Numbered from the stretch's first letter, positions 25,022 to 33,751 are shown. The stretch is 64,000 nucleotides of DNA from Streptomyces sp. STR69 (GCF_024519455.1 NZ_JALJRY010000033.1:55378-119377), one strand, 5' to 3'. Translations and numbers: made by a program. Notes: generated from the letters alone by a model not told the origin.

Positions 25022-25052
25022 ACGGTGGGGCCTCACGCCACGTGAGGTGCAA
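25022..25052 (-). promoter_or_regulatory. tipA promoter, MerR type with 19-bp spacer
   Basis: On the minus strand, TTGCAC (-35, 25047-25052) and CACCGT (-10, 25022-25027) are 19 bp apart. The spacer region carries the perfect inverted repeat CCTCACG-CCA-CGTGAGG (25031-25047). An overlong spacer with a dyad is the hallmark of MerR-activated promoters and closely resembles ptipA. The element lies between tipA and the divergent channel gene. Confidence 0.85.
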
Positions 25053-25119
25053 GCCTTCACGCTCCCCAGACGTTCGACCTCAAGATGTTGGGTCCGTTTT
25101 GCCCGCTTATGGTGAGCGC

Positions 25120-26403
25120 GTGGCCCAGGACAGCGCGCAACAGGCACCCGTTGCCCCTACGACCCCGGCGCGCGCCCTGCTGCCGTTGATCGTCCCCGCC
25201 CTGGTCGTGGGCGTGCTCGCGAGTCTGCTCTTCCTCGGGGTGAGCGAGGCGGCGGAGCGGCTCCAGCACGTGCTGTGGAAGAACCTGCCCGACGCGCTCG
25301 GCATCGGCCGCTACTCGGTGCTGTGGATGCTCGTCATGCTGACGGCGACCAGCATCGTGGTCGGCATCGTGGTGTGGAAGGTGCCCGGTCACGCCGGTCC
25401 CGATCCGGCCACGACCGGCCTGGAGGCCGTACCGCTGCCGCCCAGGGTGCTGCCGGGCCTGCTGCTGGCGACCGCGCTGATGCTCGCGGGCGGACCGAGT
25501 CTCGGCCCGGAGAACCCGATCATCGCCGTGAACGTGGGACTCGCCCTGTGGGCCGGACGCAGGCTTGCACCCCGGGTGCCGGGCGGGGTGTGGGGTGCGC
25601 TGGCCGAGTCGGCGACGATCGGGGCGCTGTTCGGGACGCCGGTCGCGGCGGCCCTGCTCATCTCGGAGGCGCTGGCCGGCCGGAACACCAAAGGCGCCCT
25701 CTGGGACAACGTGTTCGCGCCGCTCGCCGCGGCCGGGGCGGGCGCCATGACGACCACCCTGGTGGCCCACCCGAGCTTCGACCTGCACCTGCCCGCGTTC
25801 GGCAGACCGGGATGGGGCGATCTGCTCGCAGCCCTCGTACTGGCACCACTGGCCGCACTGCTCGGAATGACGGCGGTCTACCTCTTCCCATACGTCCACG
25901 GCGCCTTCTCCCGCCTCCGACACCCCATGCTGGCGCTTCCGGCCGGCGGACTGGTCCTGGGCCTTCTGGCAGCCGTGGGCGGCCATCTGACGCTCTTCAA
26001 GGGACTGGACGAGGTCGGGGCACTCGCAGCGGATCCCGAGGGCTGGTCGGCCGGACGGTTCGCGACGATGACGGCGGTGAAGCTGGCCGCGCTGGTGGTC
26101 GCCGCGTCCTGCGGCTTCCGGGGCGGCCGGATCTTCCCGTCGGTGTTCATCGGCACCGCGTTCGGCCTCTTCGCCCACGCGGTCGTGCCCGCGGTGGATC
26201 CAGCACTCGCCGTCGCCGCAGGCGTGCTGGGCATGCTCCTCGCGATCACCCGGCAGGGCTGGGTGAGCCTGTTCACGGCCGCCGTCCTGGTGGCCTCGCC
26301 GGCGATCCTCGCCCTGCTCTGCATCGCCTCGCTGCCCGCCTGGCTGCTGGTGACCGGGCGACCGCAGATGCAGTTGCGCCCGGACGGAACTCCGGTCCGC
26401 TGA
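25120..26403 (+). CDS. CLC-type chloride channel / ion transporter
   Basis: A 427-residue membrane protein of the CLC fold with about ten helices. GGPSLGPENPIIAVN stands where CLC proteins have GREGP, SATIGALFGTPVAAALLISE matches the following helix, and CGFRGGRIFPSVFIGTAFG corresponds to the third anion-binding segment. The canonical first motif GSGIP is not evident. GTG start at 25120. The glutamate decarboxylase gene begins 42 bp after its stop with its own strong ribosome site, so the two are probably one operon. In E. coli CLC antiporters support decarboxylase-based acid resistance by charge compensation, and the pairing here suggests the same. Confidence 0.85.
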   Translation: MAQDSAQQAPVAPTTPARALLPLIVPALVVGVLASLLFLGVSEAAERLQHVLWKNLPDALGIGRYSVLWMLVMLTATSIVVGIVVWKVPGHAGPDPATTGLEAVPLPPRVLPGLLLATALMLAGGPSLGPENPIIAVNVGLALWAGRRLAPRVPGGVWGALAESATIGALFGTPVAAALLISEALAGRNTKGALWDNVFAPLAAAGAGAMTTTLVAHPSFDLHLPAFGRPGWGDLLAALVLAPLAALLGMTAVYLFPYVHGAFSRLRHPMLALPAGGLVLGLLAAVGGHLTLFKGLDEVGALAADPEGWSAGRFATMTAVKLAALVVAASCGFRGGRIFPSVFIGTAFGLFAHAVVPAVDPALAVAAGVLGMLLAITRQGWVSLFTAAVLVASPAILALLCIASLPAWLLVTGRPQMQLRPDGTPVR

Positions 26404-26445
26404 TACCCGTTGATCCTTTTGATTCTTTCCGCAGGAGGCACGAGC

Positions 26446-27852
26446 ATGCCGTTGCACAAAGGTCCCGAGCAGCCCGACGAACGCCCCATGTCGGTGAACC
26501 CCTTCTACGGGGAGGCCAATCCGGTCGGCGGCATGACCGAGGCGCCCCCCAAGCACCGCCTCCCGGACGCGCCGCTGCCGCCGATGACGGCGGCTCAACT
26601 CGTGCACGACGAGCTGATGTTGGACGGCAACTCCCGCCTCAACCTGGCGACTTTCGTCACCACCTGGATGGAGCCGGAAGCCGGCGTCCTGATGGCGGAG
26701 TGCCGGGACAAGAACATGATCGACAAGGACGAGTACCCACGCACGGCCGAGCTGGAAAAGCGCTGCGTGGCGATGCTCGCCGACCTGTGGAACGCCCCGG
26801 ACCCGTCGGCCGCCGTCGGCTGTTCGACGACCGGTTCCAGCGAGGCCTGCATGCTCGCCGGCATGGCCCTGAAGCGCCGCTGGATGCAACGGAACAAGGA
26901 CCGCTACCCGGCCGCCCGCCCGAACCTGGTGATGGGTATCAACGTCCAGGTCTGCTGGGAGAAGTTCTGCAACTTCTGGGAGGTCGAGGCCCGCCAGGTC
27001 CCCATGGAGGGCGACCGCTTCCACCTCGACCCACAAGCAGCGGCCGAGCTGTGCGACGAGAACACGATCGGCGTCGTCGGCATCCTCGGCTCCACCTTCG
27101 ACGGCTCCTACGAACCGATCGCCGACCTGTGCGCCGCCCTGGACGCACTCCAGGAGCGCACGGGCCTCGACATCCCGGTACACGTGGACGGCGCGTCCGG
27201 CGCCATGGTCGCCCCCTTCCTGGACGAGGACCTGGTCTGGGACTTCCGCCTCCCGCGCGTGGCCTCGATCAACACCTCGGGCCACAAATACGGCCTGGTC
27301 TACCCGGGCGTCGGCTGGGCCCTGTGGCGCGACAAGGAGGCCCTCCCCGAGGAACTCGTCTTCCGCGTCAACTACTTGGGCGGCGACATGCCCACCTTCG
27401 CCCTCAACTTCTCCCGCCCCGGCGCCCAAGTAGTGGCCCAGTACTACACGTTCCTCCGCCTCGGCCGAGAGGGCTACCGAGCCGTACAACAGTCGACCCG
27501 CAACGTGGCCCAAGGCCTGGCAGACCACATCGAGGCCCTGGGCGACTTCAAACTCCTCACCCGGGGCGACGAGTTGCCGGTCTTCGCCTTCACCACCGCC
27601 CCCCACGTCCAGGCCTACGACGTGTTCGACGTCTCCCGCCGCCTCCGGGAACGCGGCTGGCTGGTCCCGGCCTACACCTTCCCGGCAAACCGCGAGGACC
27701 TCTCAGTCCTCCGCATCGTCTGCCGCAACGGCTTCTCGGCGGACCTGGCGGAACTCTTCCTGGACGACCTGACGCAACTACTCCCCCAACTACGGAACCA
27801 GCCGTACCCCCTGACCCGCGACAAGGGAGCGGCAACGGGCTTCCACCACTGA
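26446..27852 (+). CDS. gadB: Glutamate decarboxylase
   Basis: A 468-residue PLP enzyme that converts glutamate to GABA and CO2 while using up a proton. Visible: the GCSTTGSSEACMLAGMALK cofactor-binding stretch, HVDGASGAMVAPF with the PLP-contacting Asp, and the Schiff-base lysine Lys 281 in NTSGHKYGLVYPGVGW. Length and motifs match bacterial GadB. The ATG at 26446 has AGGAGG 7 nt upstream. No GadC-type antiporter is nearby; the CLC protein just upstream is the only transport partner in view. Codon use in the second half is richer in C-ending codons than its neighbours, without signs of transfer. Confidence 0.96.
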   Translation: MPLHKGPEQPDERPMSVNPFYGEANPVGGMTEAPPKHRLPDAPLPPMTAAQLVHDELMLDGNSRLNLATFVTTWMEPEAGVLMAECRDKNMIDKDEYPRTAELEKRCVAMLADLWNAPDPSAAVGCSTTGSSEACMLAGMALKRRWMQRNKDRYPAARPNLVMGINVQVCWEKFCNFWEVEARQVPMEGDRFHLDPQAAAELCDENTIGVVGILGSTFDGSYEPIADLCAALDALQERTGLDIPVHVDGASGAMVAPFLDEDLVWDFRLPRVASINTSGHKYGLVYPGVGWALWRDKEALPEELVFRVNYLGGDMPTFALNFSRPGAQVVAQYYTFLRLGREGYRAVQQSTRNVAQGLADHIEALGDFKLLTRGDELPVFAFTTAPHVQAYDVFDVSRRLRERGWLVPAYTFPANREDLSVLRIVCRNGFSADLAELFLDDLTQLLPQLRNQPYPLTRDKGAATGFHH

Positions 27853-27910
27853 GGAGACAAGGCCGCCCCGGCCCGCCACCGACCCACGACGAACCACAGG
27901 CGAAGCCGGC

Positions 27911-28672
27911 TCACCCCCCAAGCGCCCGAAACCGCCGCACCGCAAGCGGAAAGAACACCGCGAGCAGCGCCAGCGGCCACACCACGGCCGCCCACACATG
28001 CCCCGCTTCCCCGCCGGGACCACCGAAGAGATGGCGTACGGCCGTGGCGGTCTGGGACATCGGATTCCACTGGACGACCGTGCCCAGCCACCCCGGCATG
28101 GCAGCAGGCGTGGCGAGCGCGTTGGACAGGAACCCGACCGGCCAGACCAGGATCTGCACGGCCTGCACCAGTTCGGGCCGGCCCGCCACCAGCGCCAGTT
28201 GAATCCCGACCCACAACATGGCGAACCGAAAAAGCAAAAGCAGCCCTACGGCACCCAGAAAGCCCCCGGGACCGCTCTGAGGCCGCCAGCCGAGCGCCAG
28301 CCCGACCCCGATCAGCACGCCCAGCCCGATCGCCGACTGAAGCATGTCCGCGGCCGAACGCCCCACCAGGACCGCTTCATCGGCCATCGGCATCGACCGG
28401 AAGCGGTCGATCACCCCCTTGTTGAGGTCCTGCGTGACGGCGACCATCGTGCCCTCCAGGCCGAAGGCCATGGTCAGCGCGAGCATCCCGGGAACCAGGT
28501 AGTCGACGTAGGCACCCTCGACCGCCCGGCCACCGCCGATCAGATAGCCGAACATCAGCAGCAGCATCACCGGGAAGACAAGACTCACCACGACCTGCAC
28601 GGGCTGCCGCGCCCAGTGGGCGAGTTCACGCCGGGTCATGGTCCAGGAATCGGTAAGGGCGTAGGCGCTCAC
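27911..28672 (-). CDS. ABC-2 type transporter permease (drug-resistance type)
   Basis: A 253-residue permease with six helices. It has the ABC-2 family pattern of daunorubicin/DrrB-like exporters: RELAHWARQPVQVVVSLVFPVMLLLMFGYL at the start, then DLNKGVIDRFRSMPM and WPVGFLSNALATPAAMPGWLGTVVQWNPMS near the end. It starts at a GTG that overlaps the stop of the ATPase gene (GTGA), so the two subunits are made together. It is the last gene of a padR-ATPase-permease group on the minus strand, and its likely job is export of a hydrophobic compound under PadR control. Confidence 0.92.
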   Translation of the reverse strand: MSAYALTDSWTMTRRELAHWARQPVQVVVSLVFPVMLLLMFGYLIGGGRAVEGAYVDYLVPGMLALTMAFGLEGTMVAVTQDLNKGVIDRFRSMPMADEAVLVGRSAADMLQSAIGLGVLIGVGLALGWRPQSGPGGFLGAVGLLLLFRFAMLWVGIQLALVAGRPELVQAVQILVWPVGFLSNALATPAAMPGWLGTVVQWNPMSQTATAVRHLFGGPGGEAGHVWAAVVWPLALLAVFFPLAVRRFRALGG

Positions 28673-29691
28673 ACTGCCTCCTTCACGTTCGTACGGTCGT
28701 CGTCTTCCGCTCCCGTGAGGTGCAGGAACACCTCGTCCAGCGTCGGCCGCCGCAGCGCGATGTCCTCGGCGTCGATCCCGGCCTCCTCCAGGGCCCGTAC
28801 GACCCCGGAGAGCGCCGTCATCCGGTCGGTGACCGGAGCGCTGAGCAGTCGGCGGTCCGTGTCGACCCGGATGTCGGCCGCGGGGAGCGGCAACAGGGCC
28901 ACGGCGGCGCCCAGTTGGCCCGCGTCGCGCAGGACGACGTCGATGCGGTCGCCGCCCGTGCGGGACTTCAGCTCGTCCGGGGTGCCGTCGGCGATGACCC
29001 GCCCCCGGTCGACCACCGAGATGCGGTGGGCGAGTTGGTCGGCCTCCTCCAGGTACTGGGTGGTAAGCAGGACCGTCGTCCCGCCGCCGACCAGGGAGCG
29101 GACCGCCGTCCACACCTCGGCCCGCCCGCGTGGGTCGAGGCCGGTCGTCGGTTCGTCCAGAAAGAGGATCTCCGGGTCGGTGACGAGCGAGGCGGCGAGG
29201 TCCAGGCGGCGGCGCATGCCCCCGCTGTAGGCGCGGACGGGTTTGCGGCCGGTGTCGGCGAGGCCGAAGCGCTCCAGGAGTTCATCGGCGCGCACGCGCG
29301 CGAGGCGGGCGCCGAGGTGGTGGAGGCGGGCGAACATCTCCAGGTTCTGCCGGCCGCCCAACTCCTCGTCGAGGGCCGCGTGCTGGCCGAGCAGCCCGAT
29401 ACGGAAGCGGACCGCGCGGGCCTCGGTCAGCACGTCGTGCCCGGCCACCTCGACGCGGCCGGAGTCGGGCCGCAGCAGGGTGGACAGGATGCGGACCAGG
29501 GTGGTCTTGCCCGCGCCGTTGGGCCCGAGCACACCGTGCACGGTGCCGCGCGCCACCTGGAGATCGAGCCCGTCGAGCGCCTTCTTGGCACCCTTGGCCG
29601 TCTCCCCGTCCCTGGCCGTCTTCGCGTCCTTGGCCTTCTTGCCGCCGTATGTCTTGTGTGCGTCCTCGACGGTGATCGCCGTGTCGGCCAC
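28669..29691 (-). CDS. ABC transporter ATP-binding protein (DrrA-like)
   Basis: A 340-residue ATPase. Walker A is GPNGAGKTT, the signature YSGGMRRRLDLA, and Walker B EILFLDEPTTGLDPRG; the C-terminal extension of about 100 residues is typical of DrrA. Between the first strand (VEDAHKTYGGK) and Walker A is an odd Lys/Ala/Asp-rich insertion (residues about 18-38, blocks KKAKDAKTARD and ETAKGAKKA) where the family usually has only a few residues. GTG start at 29691. The promoter at 29741-29769 and two palindromes mark PadR control from the gene just upstream. Confidence 0.93.
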   Translation of the reverse strand: MADTAITVEDAHKTYGGKKAKDAKTARDGETAKGAKKALDGLDLQVARGTVHGVLGPNGAGKTTLVRILSTLLRPDSGRVEVAGHDVLTEARAVRFRIGLLGQHAALDEELGGRQNLEMFARLHHLGARLARVRADELLERFGLADTGRKPVRAYSGGMRRRLDLAASLVTDPEILFLDEPTTGLDPRGRAEVWTAVRSLVGGGTTVLLTTQYLEEADQLAHRISVVDRGRVIADGTPDELKSRTGGDRIDVVLRDAGQLGAAVALLPLPAADIRVDTDRRLLSAPVTDRMTALSGVVRALEEAGIDAEDIALRRPTLDEVFLHLTGAEDDDRTNVKEAV

Positions 29692-29707
29692 GTGAGCACT
29701 CCCTTGC

Positions 29708-29723
29708 TAGTCAAGTTTGACTA
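29708..29723. promoter_or_regulatory. PadR operator, copy 1 (downstream of the ABC promoter)
   Basis: TAGTCAAGTTTGACTA, an inverted repeat with 7-bp arms. It lies just upstream of the ATPase start and downstream of the -10 element, where a bound repressor would block elongation. Confidence 0.75.
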
Positions 29724-29740
29724 CTTACTCGAAGGCGTCG

Positions 29741-29769
29741 AAGGTAACGCCGTCGAGCGCATTAGTCAA
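29741..29769 (-). promoter_or_regulatory. Promoter of the ABC exporter operon
   Basis: On the minus strand, TTGACT (forward 29764-29769) and TACCTT (forward 29741-29746) are 17 bp apart. The -35 element lies inside operator copy 2. Confidence 0.65.
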
Positions 29770-29778
29770 ACTTGATTA
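29763..29778. promoter_or_regulatory. PadR operator, copy 2 (overlaps -35 and the padR stop)
   Basis: TAGTCAAACTTGATTA, sharing TAGTCAAnnTTGA with copy 1 at 55-bp distance. It covers the -35 box of the exporter promoter and includes the TAA stop of the PadR gene. Confidence 0.75.
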
Positions 29779-30417
29779 GCGGGCATCCCCGGGATGCCGT
29801 TCCCCCGTCGCGTACGGGTTCTCCACACCGTCCGCCAGGATGCCGACGAAGGGCTCGCCCTCTCCCACGAAGGTGTACGCCCCGCCCTCGATGCGGTCGA
29901 TCAGCCCCTGGGTCCACGCGGCCTCGGCGTCGGCCGTGTGGATCCAGAGGTTCATGATCTCGCCGATGTGGCCCAGCAGTTCGGGGCCGTCCTCGGGGAT
30001 GTAGTGCTCGGTGACCGAGGCGCGCCACTGGGCGATGCCCCGGGTGCGTTCCTTGAGCAGGGCCACCGCCTCGGCCCTCGGCAGCTCGACGACGAAGCCG
30101 ATGGCGGCGGACTTGACGTCCATCTGCTGGTCGTACGACGTCAGCGCCTCGCGCAGCAGCCGGAAGAACTCCTCGGTGCCCCAGTCGGTGATCTCGTACT
30201 CGGTGCGGGGCGGACCCCCGGCCGTGGACGGCGCGACCTCGTGGGCGTGCAGCAGTCCCTGCTTGGCCAGTTGCTTGAGCGCGTGGTAGATCGAGCCGGG
30301 CTTGGCGTTGGACCACTCGTGCGCGCCCCAGTATTCGAGGTCGTTGCGCACCTGGTAGCCGTGGGCCCGCCCGTGCTGGCGCACCGCGCCGAGCACGAGG
30401 AGACGGATCGCTGACAT
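29776..30417 (-). CDS. PadR-family transcriptional regulator
   Basis: A 213-residue repressor. The N-terminal winged helix is clear (LLVLGAVRQHGRAHGYQVRNDLEYWG, then PGSIYHALKQLAKQGLLHAHEV, and TEYEITDWGTEEFFRLLREAL), followed by a C-terminal helical effector/dimer domain with an SYDQQMDVKSAAIGFVVEL stretch. It lies directly upstream of the ABC exporter genes on the same strand, and two matching palindromes flank the intervening promoter, so it most likely represses the exporter until a substrate binds. Upstream, its own start region has no copy of the palindrome, so autoregulation is not evident. Confidence 0.92.
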   Translation of the reverse strand: MSAIRLLVLGAVRQHGRAHGYQVRNDLEYWGAHEWSNAKPGSIYHALKQLAKQGLLHAHEVAPSTAGGPPRTEYEITDWGTEEFFRLLREALTSYDQQMDVKSAAIGFVVELPRAEAVALLKERTRGIAQWRASVTEHYIPEDGPELLGHIGEIMNLWIHTADAEAAWTQGLIDRIEGGAYTFVGEGEPFVGILADGVENPYATGERHPGDAR

Positions 30418-30441
30418 GGGCCCAGCGTAGGACCCGGCAGG

Positions 30442-30990
30442 TCAGCCCCAGCTGCTGCCCTGCTCCTTCGCGACCAGCTCGTACGCCGTGGCCCCGTCGA
30501 GGGACTCGCGGATGATGTCGGCGTGGCCGGCGTGCCGGGCCGTCTCTCGGATCAGGTGCAGACAGAGCCAGCGCACGGAGACACGGCCCTCGGGCGGGAA
30601 CCATGGGTCGTTCGGGAGCGGGAAGGTGTCGTCGAGGCTGGGCACCGAACGAACGTAGGCCTCGGTCTCGGCGGCGACCTTCTCCCAGTAGGCGAGCTGC
30701 GACTCGACGGTCTCCCTGTCGACGAGCTGGAACGTCTCGTGCCAGTTGGTCTGGTCCCGCTGGATGGCCGGCGGCTCCTGCTTGGCCCGCGCGATCCAGG
30801 ACTGCTCGACCTCGGCGACATGCTTGAGCAGACCGGAGAGGGAGAGCCCACTCGCGCTGGGCTTACTGGCAGCCTGCTCCTCCGTCAGTCCGAGCAGCGC
30901 CCGGCGGACACCACCCCGCTGCTCCTCGATGAACGCGAGCAGCGCCCCGCGCTCGTCGCCCCGCCCCTCTGCCGCTACATGCGTGACCAT
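30442..30990 (-). CDS. DinB/DUF664-family protein
   Basis: A 182-residue four-helix protein of the DinB/DUF664 type. GALLAFIEEQRGGVRRALLGLTEEQAASKPSASGLSLSGLLKHVAEVE is the usual opening, with the first metal-ligand His in LKHVAEVE, and RWLCLHLIRETARHAGHADIIRESLDG carries the other His residues. Such proteins can be metal-dependent thiol S-transferases, but most are uncharacterised. It ends 24 bp from the PadR gene start and is on the same strand; co-transcription is possible. Confidence 0.88.
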   Translation of the reverse strand: MVTHVAAEGRGDERGALLAFIEEQRGGVRRALLGLTEEQAASKPSASGLSLSGLLKHVAEVEQSWIARAKQEPPAIQRDQTNWHETFQLVDRETVESQLAYWEKVAAETEAYVRSVPSLDDTFPLPNDPWFPPEGRVSVRWLCLHLIRETARHAGHADIIRESLDGATAYELVAKEQGSSWG

Positions 30991-31120
30991 GACCGTCGCC
31001 TTTCGCCGGTGCCGGCGGGGAGCCCGTCTCCCTGCCCGACACCGACGAAGCTACGGGCCATTGAGGTCAGGTTCCGTCCTCAATGGCCCGGCTCACGGCG
31101 ACGCACTCAGGAAAGACGGA

Positions 31121-32581
31121 TCAGAACGGGAACCCGCTCCGCCCGTGCTGCACCGAGATCCACTTCAGGGTGGTGAACGCGTCCAGCATCGTGTCGCCGT
31201 TGAGGCGGCCGAGGCCGGAGGACTTCTCGCCGCCGAAGGGGACGATCGGCTCGTCGTGGACAGTGCCGTCGTTGACGTGGAACATGCCCGTGTCGATCTG
31301 CTTGGCGAAGTTGACGCCCCGCTCGATGTCACCGGTGTGCACCGCGCCGCTCAGGCCGTACGGCGTGTCGTTGACGATGCTCACCGCCTCCTCCTCGCCG
31401 TCGAACGGGATGAGGAAGGCGATGGGTCCGAAGACCTCCTGGCGGAGCAGTTCCGAGTCGGCGGGGAGGCCGGTGAGGACCGAGGGCGCGACCAGGTTGT
31501 CGGTGGTCGTGCCGTGGACCAGGGCCGTCGCGCCTTCCGCGATCGCCTGCTCGACGACACCCGAAAGGGCGTCCGCCTGCGAGGAGTTGATGACCGGGCC
31601 GATCACGGTCTGCGGGTCGCGAGGGTCGCCGACCTTGAGGGACTTGACCTTGGCGACGAACTTCTCGGTGAACTCGGGGGCGATCGAACGGTCGACGAGG
31701 ACCCGGTTCGCGGCCATGCAGACCTGGCCCTGGTGGACGTAGCGGCTGAAGACCGCCGCGTCGACCGCGTAGTCGATGTCGGCGTCGTCGAGGACCACGA
31801 GGGCGCTGTTGCCGCCGAGTTCGAGCACCGAGCGCTTGAACTGCGAGGCGCAGACGGTCGCGACGTGGCGGCCGACCTTGTCGGAGCCGGTGAAGGAGAT
31901 GACCTTCGGGATCGGGTGCTCGATGAACGCGTCGCCGATCTCCGCGATGTCGGTGATCACGACGTTGAGCAGACCGCCCGGCAGACCCGCGTCCTCGAAG
32001 ATCTTCGCGACCAGGGAACCGCCCACGATCGGGGTGTTCTGGTGCGGCTTGAGGACCACGCCGTTGCCCAACGCCAATGCGGGGGCTACCGACTTGAGGG
32101 AGAGCAGCAGCGGGAAGTTGAAGGGGCTGATCACGCCGACCACGCCCACCGGGACGCTGTAGACGCGGTTCTCCTTGCCGTCGACCGGCGAGGGGATGAT
32201 CCGGCCCTCGGGCCGCAGCGCGAGATGGACCGCCTCGCGCAGGAACTCCTTGACGAGGTGCAGTTCGAAGCCGGCCTTCAGGAACGTGCCGCCGAGTTCG
32301 GCGACGATCACCTCGGCGATCTCCTGCTCGCGGTCCTCGATGATCCGCAGGGCCTTCTCGAACACGGCGCGGCGGGCGTAGGGGTTGGTCGCGGCCCACT
32401 TCTTCTGGGCACGGGCGGCGGCCTTGTACGCCTCGTCGACCTCGTCGATCGTGGCGATCGTGATCGACGCCAGCTTCTCGCCGTCGTACGGGTTGAAGTC
32501 GATGATGTCCCAGGAGCCGGTGCCCGGGCGCCATTCACCGTCGATGTACTGCTGAGCCAGGTCGGTGAAGTAGGACGACAT
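31121..32581 (-). CDS. Aldehyde dehydrogenase family protein
   Basis: A 486-residue NAD(P)-dependent enzyme oxidising an aldehyde to its acid. The oxyanion Asn is in ISPFNFPL, the catalytic Glu in VLELGGNSALVVLDDAD, the catalytic Cys in FSRYVHQGQVCMAANRVLVD, and the C-terminal EVFGPIAFLIPFDGEEEAVSIVNDTPYGLS is standard. The pattern QGQVCMA and overall composition resemble benzaldehyde/vanillin dehydrogenases, but the substrate is not determined by sequence. It lies downstream of the XRE-type gene with a 90-bp gap that holds repeated GATCA motifs (32582-32654). Confidence 0.93.
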   Translation of the reverse strand: MSSYFTDLAQQYIDGEWRPGTGSWDIIDFNPYDGEKLASITIATIDEVDEAYKAAARAQKKWAATNPYARRAVFEKALRIIEDREQEIAEVIVAELGGTFLKAGFELHLVKEFLREAVHLALRPEGRIIPSPVDGKENRVYSVPVGVVGVISPFNFPLLLSLKSVAPALALGNGVVLKPHQNTPIVGGSLVAKIFEDAGLPGGLLNVVITDIAEIGDAFIEHPIPKVISFTGSDKVGRHVATVCASQFKRSVLELGGNSALVVLDDADIDYAVDAAVFSRYVHQGQVCMAANRVLVDRSIAPEFTEKFVAKVKSLKVGDPRDPQTVIGPVINSSQADALSGVVEQAIAEGATALVHGTTTDNLVAPSVLTGLPADSELLRQEVFGPIAFLIPFDGEEEAVSIVNDTPYGLSGAVHTGDIERGVNFAKQIDTGMFHVNDGTVHDEPIVPFGGEKSSGLGRLNGDTMLDAFTTLKWISVQHGRSGFPF

Positions 32582-32654
32582 GTGTGATCCCTCAATCGCT
32601 AGCAGACACGATCAACAGCAGACCCGATCATCGATCATCACGGTCTGATCACAC
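32582..32654. promoter_or_regulatory. Repeated GATCA region upstream of the aldehyde dehydrogenase
   Basis: GTGTGATC (32582-32589) and GATCACAC (32647-32654) form the ends of a large inverted repeat. Several CGATCA motifs lie between them. It is a possible operator zone for the dehydrogenase gene; no regulator is identified. Confidence 0.35.
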
Positions 32655-32671
32655 GTCATCGTACTTGTGTT

Positions 32672-33541
32672 TCAAGAGAGTTGAAGGAGTCCCCGAAGAA
32701 GATCCCGGCTCTCGTCCGGGCCCGGACTGTCCTGCTGGAGCTCCTTCAGCGCCTTCTCGTACTGGGCCACGTCCTCGGCCTTGTCGAGGTACAGCGCGCT
32801 GGTGAGCTGCTCCAGGTAGACCACGTCGGAGAGGTCGGACTCGGGGAAGGAGAGGATCGTGAAGGCGCCGGACTCGCCGGAGTGGCCGCCGAAGCCGAAC
32901 GGCATGATCTGCAGCCGGACGTTGGGGTGTTCGGAGACGTCGATCAGGTGCTGGAGCTGACCGCGCATCACCTCGCGGTCGCCGTAGGGGCGGCGCAGGG
33001 CGGCCTCGTCCAGGACGATGTGGAAGTCCGGGGCGTTCTCGTTCACCAGGTACTTCTGCCGCTCCAGGCGCAGCGCCACCCGCCGCTCCACGTCGGCCTC
33101 GCTCGCGCCCTTCATGCCGCGCCGGACGACCGCGCGGGCGTAGGCCTCGGTCTGCAGCAGTCCGTGCACGAACTGCACCTCGTAGGCGCGGATGAGCGAG
33201 GCGGCGCCCTCCAGGCCCACATAGGTGGGGAACCAACTGGGCAGAACGTCCGAGTAACTGTGCCACCAGCCCGCTACGTTGGCTTCCTTCGCGAGGGAGA
33301 GGAGTGAGATGCGCTCGGCCTCGTCCGTGATGCCGTACAGCGTCAACAGGTCCTCGACATCCCGCGTCTTGAAGCTCACTCGCCCCAGCTCCATGCGACT
33401 GATCTTGGATTCGGAGGCACGGATCGAGTACCCCGCGGCCTCGCGAGTGATCCCACGTGCTTCCCGCAGTCGCCTGAGTTGCGAGCCGAGCAGCATCCGC
33501 CGCACCACCGATCCGGGCTCTCCCGCGCTCACGTTCGCCAA
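32672..33541 (-). CDS. XRE-family regulator with DUF5753 (WhiJ-like)
   Basis: A 289-residue protein. The helix-turn-helix spans about residues 15-75 (LGSQLRRLREARGITREAAGYSIRASESKISRMELGR), and the remainder is a DUF5753 domain (WWHSYSDVLPSWFPTYVGLEGAASLIRAYE, then LLQTEAYARAVV and the LQIMPFGFGGHSGESGAFTILSFPE stretch). In Streptomyces such proteins occur with DUF397 peptides and ATP-binding proteins in WhiJ/AbaA-like loci that influence development and antibiotic production. The other two members lie just to the right (33852 and 34431). Start codon as read at 33541; it is divergent from the ATP-binding gene. Confidence 0.9.
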   Translation of the reverse strand: MANVSAGEPGSVVRRMLLGSQLRRLREARGITREAAGYSIRASESKISRMELGRVSFKTRDVEDLLTLYGITDEAERISLLSLAKEANVAGWWHSYSDVLPSWFPTYVGLEGAASLIRAYEVQFVHGLLQTEAYARAVVRRGMKGASEADVERRVALRLERQKYLVNENAPDFHIVLDEAALRRPYGDREVMRGQLQHLIDVSEHPNVRLQIMPFGFGGHSGESGAFTILSFPESDLSDVVYLEQLTSALYLDKAEDVAQYEKALKELQQDSPGPDESRDLLRGLLQLS

Positions 33542-33751
33542 GCCTCCCCAACCGTCTTCAGGGGCCGCAGTCTGCCACTAAAACACTTCGAGCAGTACTC
33601 GTTCGATTACAGAAATGGAAAGAAGAGACTCCTGTTCACAGGAAGTTGTCAGGAAGACGTCAGCAAGATGCAAGGTCAAGGCCCGAGATCGGCGTGAAGT
33701 TGGCGGAAAAAATGGCCAACAAGCGGTACGGGAGGGTCCAATTCGGTCAGC

